Assembly: GCF_001942465.1 (NCBI RefSeq)
Contig: NZ_MKJY01000499.1
Coordinates: 1-44,450, forward strand
DNA from: Actinomadura sp. CNU-125
GTDB taxonomy: Bacteria > Actinomycetota > Actinomycetes > Streptosporangiales > Streptosporangiaceae
Length of the DNA stretch: 44,450 nucleotides
Reading direction: 5' to 3'
Position 1 is the stretch's first letter. Every line of letters starts with the position of its first letter. The notes beneath the pieces were generated by a model. The model was not told the origin of the DNA, ran no database searches, and was given only the letters and a program-made list of their open reading frames with translations. Of this stretch, positions 34,944 through 43,110 are shown in pieces. The position numbers and the translations under genes were made by a program.

Positions 34944-35378
34944 GTGGACGACGTCTTCCGGCGGGACTGTCCCGCACGGGTGGTCCTCGACCACGTGACG
35001 GGCCGCTGGGGCGTGCTCGTCCTGACCGCGCTCCACGGCGGTGACCTGCGATTCTTCGAGTTGCGGAACCGGATCGAAGGGATCAGCGAGAAGATGCTGT
35101 CCCAGACGCTGCGCACGCTCGTCCGGGACGGCCTGGTCCGGCGGACCGTCGAGCCGACCGTGCCGCCCCGGGTGACGTACGGGCTGACGGATCTCGGCCG
35201 CGGCATCGGCGGACCGCTGCGCGGACTGACCGGCTGGATCAAGGGGCACGCGGCCGAGATCGTCGCGGCGCAGGACGCCCACGATCGCGCGGCCGCGAAC
35301 ACCGGTGGGGACGCCGGCGCGAATCCGCAGGCCGCTTCGGCTCCGGGGCGGCGGAATGGGGGGACAATGGCAGGGTGA
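34944..35378 (+). CDS. HxlR-family transcriptional regulator
   Basis: 144 aa, GTG start behind GTAGGAG. Typical HxlR winged helix with Cys near the N-terminus (RRDCPARVVLDHVTGRWGVL), FFELRNRIEGISEKMLSQTL, LVRDGLVRRTVEPTVPPRV and YGLTDLGRGIGGPLRGLTGW. Cys9 may act as a redox or electrophile sensor as in HypR/YodB relatives. The last ~25 residues are a Gly/Ala-rich tail. The stop overlaps the TetR start as GTGA, and the SDR gene is divergent. Confidence 0.88.
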   Translation: MDDVFRRDCPARVVLDHVTGRWGVLVLTALHGGDLRFFELRNRIEGISEKMLSQTLRTLVRDGLVRRTVEPTVPPRVTYGLTDLGRGIGGPLRGLTGWIKGHAAEIVAAQDAHDRAAANTGGDAGANPQAASAPGRRNGGTMAG

Positions 35379-35997
35379 CCGAGATCCGCACACCGCTCCG
35401 CCGCCGTCCCGCCCAGCGCCGCAGTGCCGAACGCGTACAGCGGATGCTGGACGCCTGTGCGGAGATCCTCGACGAGGACGGCTACGACGGGCTGACCACC
35501 ACGCGGATCGCGCAGCGCGCCGAGGTGGCGATCGGCTCGGTGTACCAGTTCTTCCCCGACAAACGGGCCGTCGCGCAGGCCCTCGCGCAACGCAACCTGG
35601 AGGAGTTCGGGCGGCGGATCTCCGCGCGGCTCACCACGGGCGGCTTCGCCGACTGGTCCGACACGGTCGGCGCGATCATCGACATCTTCGTGGAGATGCA
35701 CCGGACCGTCCCGGGGTTCCGGGTGCTGCGGTTCGGGGACGTCGCCGACGTGCATCTGCTCGACTCCGACGCCGACAACAACGCGGTGGTCGCCGACCGG
35801 ATCCGCGAGCTGATCGTGGACACCTTCGGCGTGCGCGACACCCCGGAGCTGGCGACCGCGCTGGCCATCGCGGTCGAGGCCGGGGACGCGGTGCTGAAGC
35901 TGGCGTTCCGGCGCGCCCGGACGGCGACCCGATGATCGTCGCGGAGGCCGAGCGGCTCATCCACGGGTACCTCGCCGCGCACATCCGGGAGTCCTGA
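35375..35997 (+). CDS. TetR-family transcriptional regulator (frameshift near 35917)
   Basis: The N-terminal helix-turn-helix is ERVQRMLDACAEILDEDGYD, LTTTRIAQRAEVAIGSVYQF, FPDKRAVAQALAQ; the C-terminal ligand domain follows. In its own frame it stops at 35935 after RRARTATR, but the next frame continues with DGDPMIVAEAERLIHGYLAA to 35997, which is what this TetR subgroup normally ends with. One missing C in a CCC run near 35917 explains it; the full protein would be ~207 aa. GTG start overlapping the HxlR stop. Confidence 0.85.
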
Positions 35998-36050
35998 AGC
36001 GGGGCGGCGGGCTATGGCAGACTCCCGGGCCTAACGTTGAAAAGGGACGG

Positions 36051-36659
36051 GTGGTTCCGGTGGACGACGAGCGGTTCCAGGCGCAGACGCGGCTGCTGAT
36101 CCGGCAGCGGATCCGGCTGATGGTGAACCAGTACGAGGTGCACGCCGAGGCACCGGACGGTTCCGAGGGCGAACTGCTCGCGTTCGCCCAGCAGAAGCGC
36201 ATGGCGTTCAAGGAGCAGGTCACGCTCTACTCGGACGACTCCAAGACCACGCCGATCCTCGGGTTCAAGGCGCGCAAGCGCATCGACCTGGCCTCGGCGT
36301 ACGACATCACCGACGGGCACGGACGCCCGATCGGGATGTTCCGCAAGGACTTCAAGAAGTCGCTGCTCGCCTCCACCTGGCACCTGGAGCAGCCGGGGCT
36401 CGGCGTGGCGACCGGCAGCGAGCGCAACAAGGCGGTCGCGCTGGTGCGGCGGGTGTGGCAGTTCGTCCCGTTCGTGGACGCGATCCCGTTCGCGTGGCCG
36501 TACCACTTCGACTTCCACGCGGGCGACCAGGTCGTTTTCTCGGTGGAGAAGAAGATCGGGATCCGCGACCGGTACGTGGTCGACATCAAGGACCCGCGCC
36601 TAGACCGCCGCCTGGTCATCGCCCAGGCCGTCGCGCTCGACGCCCTCCAGTCGCGGTAA
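36051..36659 (+). CDS. LURP-one/phospholipid-scramblase-like protein
   Basis: 202 aa with the beta-barrel pattern of LURP-one-related (DUF567/Tubby-like) proteins: LLIRQRIRLMVNQYEVHAEA, LAFAQQKRMAFKEQVTLYSD, LGFKARKRIDLASAYDITDG, IGMFRKDFKKSLLASTWHLE, and HAGDQVVFSVEKKIGIRDRY. Function in bacteria is unknown. The GTG at 36051 lies three bases after AAGGGA; a second GTG at 36060 is possible. Confidence 0.78.
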   Translation: MVPVDDERFQAQTRLLIRQRIRLMVNQYEVHAEAPDGSEGELLAFAQQKRMAFKEQVTLYSDDSKTTPILGFKARKRIDLASAYDITDGHGRPIGMFRKDFKKSLLASTWHLEQPGLGVATGSERNKAVALVRRVWQFVPFVDAIPFAWPYHFDFHAGDQVVFSVEKKIGIRDRYVVDIKDPRLDRRLVIAQAVALDALQSR

Positions 36660-36709
36660 CGGGGGCTCGCCCGGGCGGCTCGCTTTGGGCCGGGGGTATA
36701 GATCTCCCC

Positions 36710-36742
36710 CCGCTTTACATGTTACGAAGGCATGTAAAGCGG
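36710..36742 (+). promoter_or_regulatory. Perfect 12-bp inverted repeat upstream of the diiron gene
   Basis: CCGCTTTACATG and CATGTAAAGCGG are exact reverse complements separated by 9 bp. TATAGA (36697-36702) just upstream would put a transcription start at the left edge, so the repeat could be an operator blocking the promoter or a hairpin in the 5' leader. The gene's GTG is 60 bp downstream. Confidence 0.7.
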
Positions 36743-36802
36743 TGGGCGGAACAGACCCCAGCGCCGCGACGGTGCGGCGCGTCCCCCTAGGAGGATCCCC
36801 CG

Positions 36803-37909
36803 GTGACTTCCCACGACTTCTACACCGAGCCCGTCTCCACGGACACGTGGAACGTACCTATGGCGGGCGACACCCGGTTCACCTGGGAGTACGACGAAGG
36901 CCGCGACCGGCTGCTGAACCTGTACCAGAAGGGCAAGGACAAGCAGTGGGACGCGCAGAAGCGCATCGACTGGGACCTCGAAGTCGATCCCATCAACGTC
37001 GCGGGCCTGCCGGAGAACTTCAACCCCCTGTTCGGCTCCGACATCTGGGACAAGATGACCCAGAAGGAGAAGGACGAGTTCGGCCGGCACCAGAGCTCGT
37101 GGCTGTTCAGCCAGTTCCTGCACGGTGAGCAGGGCGCGCTGAACGTGTCCGCGCGGATCGTCCAGTCCGTCCCGGACCTCGACTCCAAGTTCTACGCCGC
37201 GACCCAGACGATGGACGAGGCGCGGCACGTCGAGCTGTACGGCAAGTTCGTGCACGAGAAGATCGGGATGTACTACCCGATCAACCAGGACCTCGCGAAA
37301 CTGCTAGCGGAGTCGCTCGAAGACAGCCGCTGGGACCTGCCCTACCTCGGCATGCAGGTGCTCATCGAGGGCCTCGCCCTGGCCGCGTTCGGGCTGTACC
37401 GCGACATGTCGACCAACCCGCTCGTCAAGCAGCTGCTCGCGTACGTCATGCAGGACGAGGCGCGGCACGTCGCGTTCGGGCGGCTCGCGCTCAAGGACTA
37501 CTACGCCGAGCTCACCGAGAAGGAGCGGGCCGAGCGCGAGGAATTCGTCGTCGAGGGCTGCTACCTGATGCGCGACCGGTTCAAGGCGCGCGAGGTGTTC
37601 GAACAGCTCGACCTGCCGATGGACAAATGCATGGAGTACGTCGACAACTCCGACATGTACACGCTGTACCAGTCGCTGCTGTTCAGCCGGATCGTCCCGT
37701 GCGTCCGGGACGTCGGCCTGTGGGGCGACAAGGTGCAGAAGGCGTACGCGGACATGGGCGTCCTCGACAATGCCAAGGCCGATCTCGAAGCGCTGATGAA
37801 GCAGGACGAGGAGATCGCCGAGCAGGTCGACGAGCAGCGCTACGCCACCGAACTGGCCGGGCGCAAGCAGGAGGTGGACGACGCCATCACGCTCGGCGCG
37901 ACGGACTGA
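36803..37909 (+). CDS. Ferritin-like diiron protein
   Basis: 368 aa. A four-helix ferritin-like domain with a full set of diiron ligands: Glu in LHGEQGAL, DEARH in QTMDEARHVELYG, Glu in VLIEGLALAAFG and DEARH in VMQDEARHVAFGRL. The spacing resembles R2-like and AurF-like oxygenases, not storage ferritins. A C-terminal extension of about 110 residues ends in a charged coiled region. TAGGAGG precedes the GTG start. Substrate unknown; conserved in actinomycetes from memory. It has its own promoter with a perfect inverted repeat and its own terminator. Confidence 0.85.
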   Translation: MTSHDFYTEPVSTDTWNVPMAGDTRFTWEYDEGRDRLLNLYQKGKDKQWDAQKRIDWDLEVDPINVAGLPENFNPLFGSDIWDKMTQKEKDEFGRHQSSWLFSQFLHGEQGALNVSARIVQSVPDLDSKFYAATQTMDEARHVELYGKFVHEKIGMYYPINQDLAKLLAESLEDSRWDLPYLGMQVLIEGLALAAFGLYRDMSTNPLVKQLLAYVMQDEARHVAFGRLALKDYYAELTEKERAEREEFVVEGCYLMRDRFKAREVFEQLDLPMDKCMEYVDNSDMYTLYQSLLFSRIVPCVRDVGLWGDKVQKAYADMGVLDNAKADLEALMKQDEEIAEQVDEQRYATELAGRKQEVDDAITLGATD

Positions 37910-37925
37910 GCGGACGCCCGAAAAG

Positions 37926-37951
37926 GCGGGGGCGGCGCGCAACGCCCCCGC
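37926..37951 (+). terminator. Terminator after the diiron gene
   Basis: GCGGGGGCG and CGCCCCCGC form a perfect 9-bp stem with an 8-base loop, 17 bp after the stop codon, followed by CTTA. Confidence 0.7.
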
Positions 37952-38128
37952 TTAGGGCGGAATGTCGATGATCCCTTTCGTGGATCATTATGGTCTTCCT
38001 AAACTCACCGCGCGATTCCCCCGTGATTTCCTTCCCGGTGTACTAGCGTGCCCGTTCGACGGTGCGCCGCATCGGCGGACGCACGAACGTCAAAGGGTCG
38101 AACATCCGACAATTCCCGGGGGGAAACA

Positions 38129-38401
38129 ATGAAGCGGTCCGCCAACCGGCTGTCCCGTGCCTTCGTCATCGCGGCGTCCGCCGCCGTCGCCGTGTCGGCG
38201 GCGGCCCTGCCCGCCCGCGCGGCCGGGGCCGTCGTGCCTCCGGTGCCGCCCGCGCCCGTCCACGGCAAGGCCCCGACGACCGAGCAGGCGCTCGTCGGGC
38301 ACGTGAGCGAGACGCTCACCGGCCTCGGCGACAAGCTCTCCGAGGGCCGGGTCGCCGAGGTGCTGAAGGCGGAGGAAGCGCCGTCCGGCAAGACGAACTG
38401 A
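38129..38401 (+). CDS. Small secreted protein of unknown function
   Basis: 90 aa behind GGGGGGAAAC. A typical Sec signal peptide (MKRSANRLSRAFVIAASAAV, then ALPARAAG) with probable cleavage after ARA near residue 32 leaves a mature peptide of ~57 residues, Pro-rich at first (VVPPVPPAPVHGK) then helical (TEQALVGHVSETLTGLGDKL). No Cys. Function unknown. Confidence 0.7.
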   Translation: MKRSANRLSRAFVIAASAAVAVSAAALPARAAGAVVPPVPPAPVHGKAPTTEQALVGHVSETLTGLGDKLSEGRVAEVLKAEEAPSGKTN

Positions 38402-38415
38402 AGCGGCGGCACCCG

Positions 38416-38450
38416 GCGTCCCGCGGGCCCCGCGAACCTCCGCGGGACGC
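38416..38450 (+). terminator. Terminator after the small secreted protein gene
   Basis: GCGTCCCGCGG pairs perfectly with CCGCGGGACGC around a 13-base loop, 14 bp after the stop. No T run follows. Confidence 0.55.
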
Positions 38451-38920
38451 TGCCGTCCGCCCGTTATATGCCCGAGATCATCTTCTCTATGCGGAGTAAA
38501 GACGATCTTGAAATGGGGTCACCCGCTGAAGTCGATCGACTTCCGACGGGCAAAGTAGTGGTGACAAAGAACACAAACATCGGCGTACGGTCTTGATCAG
38601 GGCGAGACGCCACGTACGGTCATGGACTTGTGCGGCAACAGCGAGATCCAAAGTGAAAAAAGTACTCCGCCGGACCTGCGCGATGATGATCGGGAACCTG
38701 CCCGGCACGACGTCGCGAGGCCGGTGAACTCGCACCGCCGCACCTGCCGGACGCCACTTCCGCATTGACGCGGACGCGCCGTGGAACGCGCGGGCACGGG
38801 CGTGCAGACGCCCGTAGAAGGCGCGGACATCGGGGACGCACACGTCGCCTGAACGCGCCACAGCACGGCGGCGCGAACCGCCGGGCGTCCGGGGTCCTGT
38901 CCCCGAACAAAGGATTGCCC
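38451..38920 (+). other. Long noncoding leader before the RlpA-like gene
   Basis: About 470 bp with no convincing gene. It is AT-richer than its surroundings at 38460-38670. It contains the exact 16-bp palindrome GAAGTCGATCGACTTC (38528-38543) inside a larger CCCG…CGGG stem, two copies of GTACGGTC, and farther on CGGGAACC and CCGGTGAACTCGC segments. Cell-wall hydrolase genes of actinomycetes often have long structured leaders (c-di-AMP riboswitches); the resemblance here is partial and not enough to call one. Confidence 0.4.
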
Positions 38921-39619
38921 GTGCGTGGCAAGCGTGCTCGTGTACGCATACCTGAGGTGCGCATCCGCACCCTTCTGATCATTTCCGGGGCGGCCATGGC
39001 CGTCCTCACGGCGGGCGCGTTCGCGTTCGTCAAGGCCGGCGCCCCGGCGGGCGCGGCAACGGCGGCGCAAGGACTGCCGCAGACCGAACCGTCCGAACCG
39101 TCTGCACCGCCCGGCGGGCAGCGTCCCGCTCCGAGCGGGACGCCGGAGAAGTCACCGCAGCCGAAGAAGGCGCCACCGAAGCACGACGACGAGCCGGACG
39201 CCGTGGCGGCGCGGATCGCACCGCCGGAACCGAAGAAGACCGAGAAGCCCCGTTCGAGCGGCTCGGGCGGCTCGAACGAGTCGGGCGGTTCGGGAGAATC
39301 CGGCGAGTCGGGCGGTTCGGAGAAGGTCCTCGACTCGGGCTCCTGCAAGGCGTCCTTCTACGGCGAGGGCCAGATGACGGCAAGCGGCGAGTCGTTCGAC
39401 CCGAGCGAGCTGACGGCGGCGCACAAGACGCTGCCGTTCGACTCCAAGGTCCGCGTCACCAACAAGAGCAACGGCGAGTCGGTCGTCGTGCGCATCAACG
39501 ACCGCGGCCCGTACTCGGGCGGCCGCTGCCTGGACCTGTCCGAAGCGGCGATGGAGGACATCGGCGGCACCTCCGCCGGCGTCGTCTCCGTCCGCTACGA
39601 GGTCCTCTCGCGCGGCTGA
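38921..39619 (+). CDS. RlpA-like double-psi beta-barrel cell-wall protein
   Basis: 232 aa, GTG start behind AAAGGA. A basic N-terminus is followed by one hydrophobic anchor (TLLIISGAAMAVLTAGAFAF, about residues 17-36), a long disordered Pro/Lys then Gly/Ser linker (to ~140) and a C-terminal RlpA-type DPBB domain: CKASFYGEGQMTASGESFDP, AAHKTLPFDSKVRVTN, VVVRINDRGPYSGGRCLDLS. RlpA domains bind or cleave denuded glycan strands of peptidoglycan; the IxDRGPY and DLS motifs are intact. Two Cys (start and GGRC) may pair. The upstream in-frame region is Arg-rich leader and is not included. Confidence 0.85.
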   Translation: MRGKRARVRIPEVRIRTLLIISGAAMAVLTAGAFAFVKAGAPAGAATAAQGLPQTEPSEPSAPPGGQRPAPSGTPEKSPQPKKAPPKHDDEPDAVAARIAPPEPKKTEKPRSSGSGGSNESGGSGESGESGGSEKVLDSGSCKASFYGEGQMTASGESFDPSELTAAHKTLPFDSKVRVTNKSNGESVVVRINDRGPYSGGRCLDLSEAAMEDIGGTSAGVVSVRYEVLSRG

Positions 39620-39638
39620 CTCCGGCCGCTCGCGACGG

Positions 39639-40549
39639 TCAGCTCAAACCGCTCGCGGCCTTGTCGCGTTCCACCACGTCGCCCCGGGCGTCGTCGGGCC
39701 GTGCGCCCGCCGCGTCCGCGTCGTCGGTCACGGCGAGCCGGTCCCGGAACCAGTCCGACAGGACGCCGTCCACCCGGACGGCCTCGGTGATCGGCGGGCG
39801 CGCCTCGGTGCCGGGTTCGGCGGCGAGCGCGTGGCCCATCCGGAACGTGACGGTCTCGGCCGCGGCGCCGTGCCGCCGCAGCGCGTCGCGCAGCGCGGTC
39901 AGCTCGCGGGACGGGACGACGCGGTCCTTCCCGCCGCCGACCAGTAGCAGTTCGCCCGCCCCGGCCGCGATGTCGGCGCGCGGGCGCCGAGGGCGAGCCG
40001 GTCGGCGAGCGCCACCGACGCGTCCGTCCAGGCCCGGTCGCGGCCCGCGCGCTTCTCCACGGCCCGCGCCGCCCGGACGGCGCGACGACCGGCGCGAACG
40101 CGCGGCCGCACCGACCGGAACGTCCCCTGCGCGCCGCCGCCGAGCAGCGCAGCCGCACCGCCCGTACTGAACCCCGCGAGCGCGACGGGCCCCTCCGGCA
40201 CGTCCAGGTCGCGCCGCAGCACCTCGACGACCTCCGGGAGCGCCGCGGCGGCCCGTTCGACCGCGGCCCCGTAGAGTTCGATGCCGGCGTCGTCCAGGAT
40301 CGACCCGCTGCCCAGCCCGCCGGGGAGCTGCGCGGGCAGGTCGAGGTAGACGCGCCACACCGGCACGCCCGTCAGCGGGACCGATGCCGCCATCGCCTCC
40401 GCCGTCCGCGGCGGGTCGAACCCCGGCCAGATCACCATCAACCGGGTCGGACCGGACGCGACCGCGTCGACGGCGGTCGGGGGCAGTGCGAGGTACGGAC
40501 CGCCTGCGGCGGTGCCGTGCACGGGCCGGTTCGGACGATCGCCGCTCAT
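39639..40549 (-). CDS. Alpha/beta hydrolase (frameshift near 39985)
   Basis: ATG behind GGGAG. Frame one has LMVIWPGFDPPRTAEAMAAS, VWRVYLDLPAQLPGG and the nucleophile elbow LAGFSTGGAAALLGGG; frame two resumes RADIAAGAGELLLVGGGKDR, VVPSRELTALRDALRRHGAA and RMGHALAAE with the catalytic His. One lost base near 39985 joins them into ~303 aa. An Arg-rich stretch just before (RPRVRAGRRAVRAAR) may hide a further local error. Substrate unknown. Opposite strand to the RlpA-like gene, tail to tail. Confidence 0.75.
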
Positions 40550-40836
40550 GTGCGTCAGCTCCCTGCGGTGCTCTGCGGGCGGTGCCGGTCGCGTCGATGG
40601 GGAGCGGGCGCACCTCCCGTGACCCCATGCTCGCAGCGCGTGGCCGGACGTGCGGCCGAATTACCCGACTTTGACTTTCGGAGTGACGAACACCTCACCC
40701 GCGGTCACAGAATCTCCGGTGAGGCCCGGGTCACAGCGGATCCGGGGGAACAAAACCGTCAGACACCACGTCATAGGTAAACGCGGGCGCCGCGGGGGCG
40801 CGCCCGCACCGCACATCCCACCCGAGGAGAGCGCCA

Positions 40837-41199
40837 GTGGACGGAAAGCGCCGCGCGGCCGCCGCCGGTCAAGCCTGGCAGATCTACAGCGAGACGCTCG
40901 ACCCCCAGACCCCGGGGCTCTGGGAACGCACCCGCGCCGTACCGCGGATGATCAAGGCCGTGCTCCGCGGCGACTACAAGGGCATGTCCTACAAGACGCT
41001 CGGCCTGCTCGGCCTCGGCCTCATCTACATCGTCTCCCCGATCGACGCCATCCCCGAGATCCTGCTCGGGATCGGCCTCATCGACGACGCGGGCGTCGCG
41101 CTCTGGCTCGGCGCGTCGCTCGTCAAGGCCGCGGGCGACTACGTCGCCTGGGAACGCGGCGGCCGCCCCCACGTCGTCGTCGGCGAACCCGTCGACTGA
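40837..41199 (+). CDS. DUF1232 (YkvA-like) membrane protein
   Basis: 120 aa, GTG start after GGAGAGCG. Contains the DUF1232 core: MIKAVLRGDYKGMSYKTLGL, LGLIYIVSPIDAIPEILLGI, GLIDDAGVALWLGASLVKAA, with the hallmark SPIDxIPE. Small membrane-associated protein of unknown function. The 237 bp after it hold no gene I can support. Confidence 0.85.
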   Translation: MDGKRRAAAAGQAWQIYSETLDPQTPGLWERTRAVPRMIKAVLRGDYKGMSYKTLGLLGLGLIYIVSPIDAIPEILLGIGLIDDAGVALWLGASLVKAAGDYVAWERGGRPHVVVGEPVD

Positions 41200-41436
41200 C
41201 CCTCCCCGCCACGGGCCCGCCGCCGGACGTCCCGTTCACCGGGAGTCCCCGAACGGTGCCACCTCGACCACCCCTGCGGCGGGCCGCCGGGCCCGCGCGG
41301 CGCCGGTACTTCGAGATCGCCGAGGGTTGTGCTTGGAGCAGCCGACGATCGCGCGGCTGCTGACCCGCTAGCGCGGTCGCAGCTACGCTGGCCGCCGTAC
41401 GGTGTGCACGGACGTTCCGTTTGTCCGGGTAGGTGA

Positions 41437-41898
41437 GTGCTGGTGCCAGGTTCATCGGCGGATACGGCCGACCAGACGCCTTATATCGAGGAGGCGGTGC
41501 GAGGGCTGGTGCGGGTGGCGCCGGAACACTGGTCACAGCTGACGTTCACGGTCAGGTCGACCGTCGACCGCGGCTCCCAGTTCCTGGAGGTGCGGCTCGC
41601 CGACGGGAGCACCACGACCGCGTTCGCGCCGATCAGCGTCGCCGACGCCATGGACGACCTGCGCCATGCGATGTACGTGCCGGGTGCGGGAACGTGGTTC
41701 ACCGCCACCCTCACGGTAGAGCGGTCGTTGTCGCGTTCGATCGAGTTCGACTACGACTCCGAGCCAGAGTTCGTGCCGCCGGTTTCTCCGGGCAGTTTCG
41801 CGCTCGACCAGGAGTACTTTCCCCGCGATCAGGACCACCTTCCCGGGTGGCTCCAAGCGAAGCTGGCCGAGGCCGGTGCCACCGGACAGGCCGAGTGA
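41437..41898 (+). CDS. YezG/DUF600-like protein (possible immunity protein)
   Basis: 153 aa. An alpha/beta fold with YIEEAVRGLVRVAPEHWSQL, a central sheet (TWFTATLTVERSLSRSIEFD) and a C-terminal acidic motif YDSEPEF…LDQEYFPRDQDHLPGWLQAK. The last motif recalls YezG-type (DUF600) proteins, several of which neutralise toxins of contact-dependent systems. No toxin gene is adjacent, so it would be an orphan. Start at GTG 41437, or GTG 41443 which has better spacing to AGGTGA. Confidence 0.65.
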   Translation: MLVPGSSADTADQTPYIEEAVRGLVRVAPEHWSQLTFTVRSTVDRGSQFLEVRLADGSTTTAFAPISVADAMDDLRHAMYVPGAGTWFTATLTVERSLSRSIEFDYDSEPEFVPPVSPGSFALDQEYFPRDQDHLPGWLQAKLAEAGATGQAE

Positions 41899-41959
41899 GA
41901 GGAAGCACACCGACCGGTACCAGGGCCTGGGCGCGCCCGGGGGTCTCCCGACACGGCAC

Positions 41960-42154
41960 TCACGCCTCGACCGGTCCCTCACCGACCGCCGCGAGCAGCA
42001 TGACCTCGAACTCCGCGTCGGCCTGCCCGATCGCGACGGCGAGCCACCGCCCGTCCGGACACCGCCACACGAGCATGCCGCCGACGACGCCGCACAGGAA
42101 ACCCTGCGGATCCGGGACCGGTGTCTCCGCCATGAGGAAGGGCGTCAGGTCCAC
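41960..42154 (-). CDS. Small protein of unknown function downstream of IclR
   Basis: 64 aa from a GTG (MDLTPFLMAETPVPDPQGFL) ending GEGPVEA. The coding-like frame extends upstream as IERWGDPREV to the IclR stop at 42194, without a better start codon, so the true N-terminus is uncertain. The middle has a hydrophobic VVGGMLVWRCPDGRWLAVAI strand pair. No family recognised. Confidence 0.45.
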   Translation of the reverse strand: MDLTPFLMAETPVPDPQGFLCGVVGGMLVWRCPDGRWLAVAIGQADAEFEVMLLAAVGEGPVEA

Positions 42155-42193
42155 CTCGCGGGGATCGCCCCAGCGCTCGATGTTCTCGCCCGG

Positions 42194-42940
42194 TCAATCG
42201 ACCGGGCCCAGTTCGCGTGTGAAGCGCTCGGCGGCGTCCAGCATGATCGGCACGACGTCCGGGACGATCTCGCGCGTCAGCCGCCCGGACGGGCCCGACA
42301 CCGACAGCGCGGTCAACGTGGGCGCGCCCTTCAACGGCACCGCCACGCACCGGACGCCCACCTCCTGCTCCTCCTCGTCCAGCGCGTAACCCCGCTCCCG
42401 GACGCGCCCCAGTTCGGCGACCAGGGACTCCGCGTCGGTGAACGTGTTCGGCGTGTGCGCCGCCATGCCCGTCCGGCCGAGGATCTCCCGCACCTTCGGC
42501 TCCGGCAACTGCGACAGCAGCGCCTTCCCCACGCCCGTGCAGTGCGGCTGCACCCGCCGCCCCACCTCGGTGAACATCCGCATCGAATGCCGCGACGGGA
42601 CCTGCGCGACGTACACGGCCTCGTCCCCCTCCAGGACCGCCATGTTCGCCGTCTCGCCGACCTCGTCCACCAGCCGCGACAGCACCGGACCCGCCCACGA
42701 GCCCAGCAGCCGGCCCGCGCCCTCGCCCAGCCGGATCAGCCGCGGCCCCAGCGCGTACCGCTTCGACGGCTCCTGGCGCACGTACCCTCGGTTGACGAGC
42801 GTCCGCATCAGCCGGTAGATCGTCGGCATCGGCAGCCCGGACACCTCCGTCAGCTCCGACAGCGCCATCTCGCCGCCCGCGTCCGCGAGATGCTCCAGCA
42901 ACTCGAACGCGCGCTCCAGCGACCGCACGGCCTCCGCCAC
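42194..42940 (-). CDS. IclR-family transcriptional regulator
   Basis: 248 aa from a GTG preceded by GGAGACGCCGG; an ATG at 42973 in the same frame is the alternative. Winged helix LERAFELLEHLADAGGEMAL, LTEVSGLPMPTIYRLMRTLV, then the GAF-like effector domain with HCTGVGKALLSQLPEPKVRE, AELGRVRERGYALDEEEQEV, GVRCVAVPLKG and ALSVSGPSGRL. IclR proteins control catabolic operons; the target is not evident here since no catabolic gene is adjacent. Confidence 0.9.
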   Translation of the reverse strand: MAEAVRSLERAFELLEHLADAGGEMALSELTEVSGLPMPTIYRLMRTLVNRGYVRQEPSKRYALGPRLIRLGEGAGRLLGSWAGPVLSRLVDEVGETANMAVLEGDEAVYVAQVPSRHSMRMFTEVGRRVQPHCTGVGKALLSQLPEPKVREILGRTGMAAHTPNTFTDAESLVAELGRVRERGYALDEEEQEVGVRCVAVPLKGAPTLTALSVSGPSGRLTREIVPDVVPIMLDAAERFTRELGPVD

Positions 42941-43110
42941 CCGGCGTCTCCTCTCCTCGCGAACCCCGCCCATTCTACGGAAACTTCATTTCGCCTTGCG
43001 AAAGATGATCGCGGCGGGAGTGAAGCACGTTACTCCTGGCAATAACCCTCTACGTCCGGCGCCGTGCCGCCGACCCCCCGAAGGCCGAGAAGGAGCAAGA
43101 AGGGGGATCG

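Noticed and set aside
38451..38920. Definite c-di-AMP riboswitch
   Set aside because: The conserved 3' block of actinobacterial ydaO RNAs is not visible, and the GGGTGAATC-like part is imperfect, so I list only a possible structured leader.
41200..41436. Toxin gene remnant upstream of the YezG-like gene
   Set aside because: Short open frames here show no recognisable domain, ribosome site or conserved motif.
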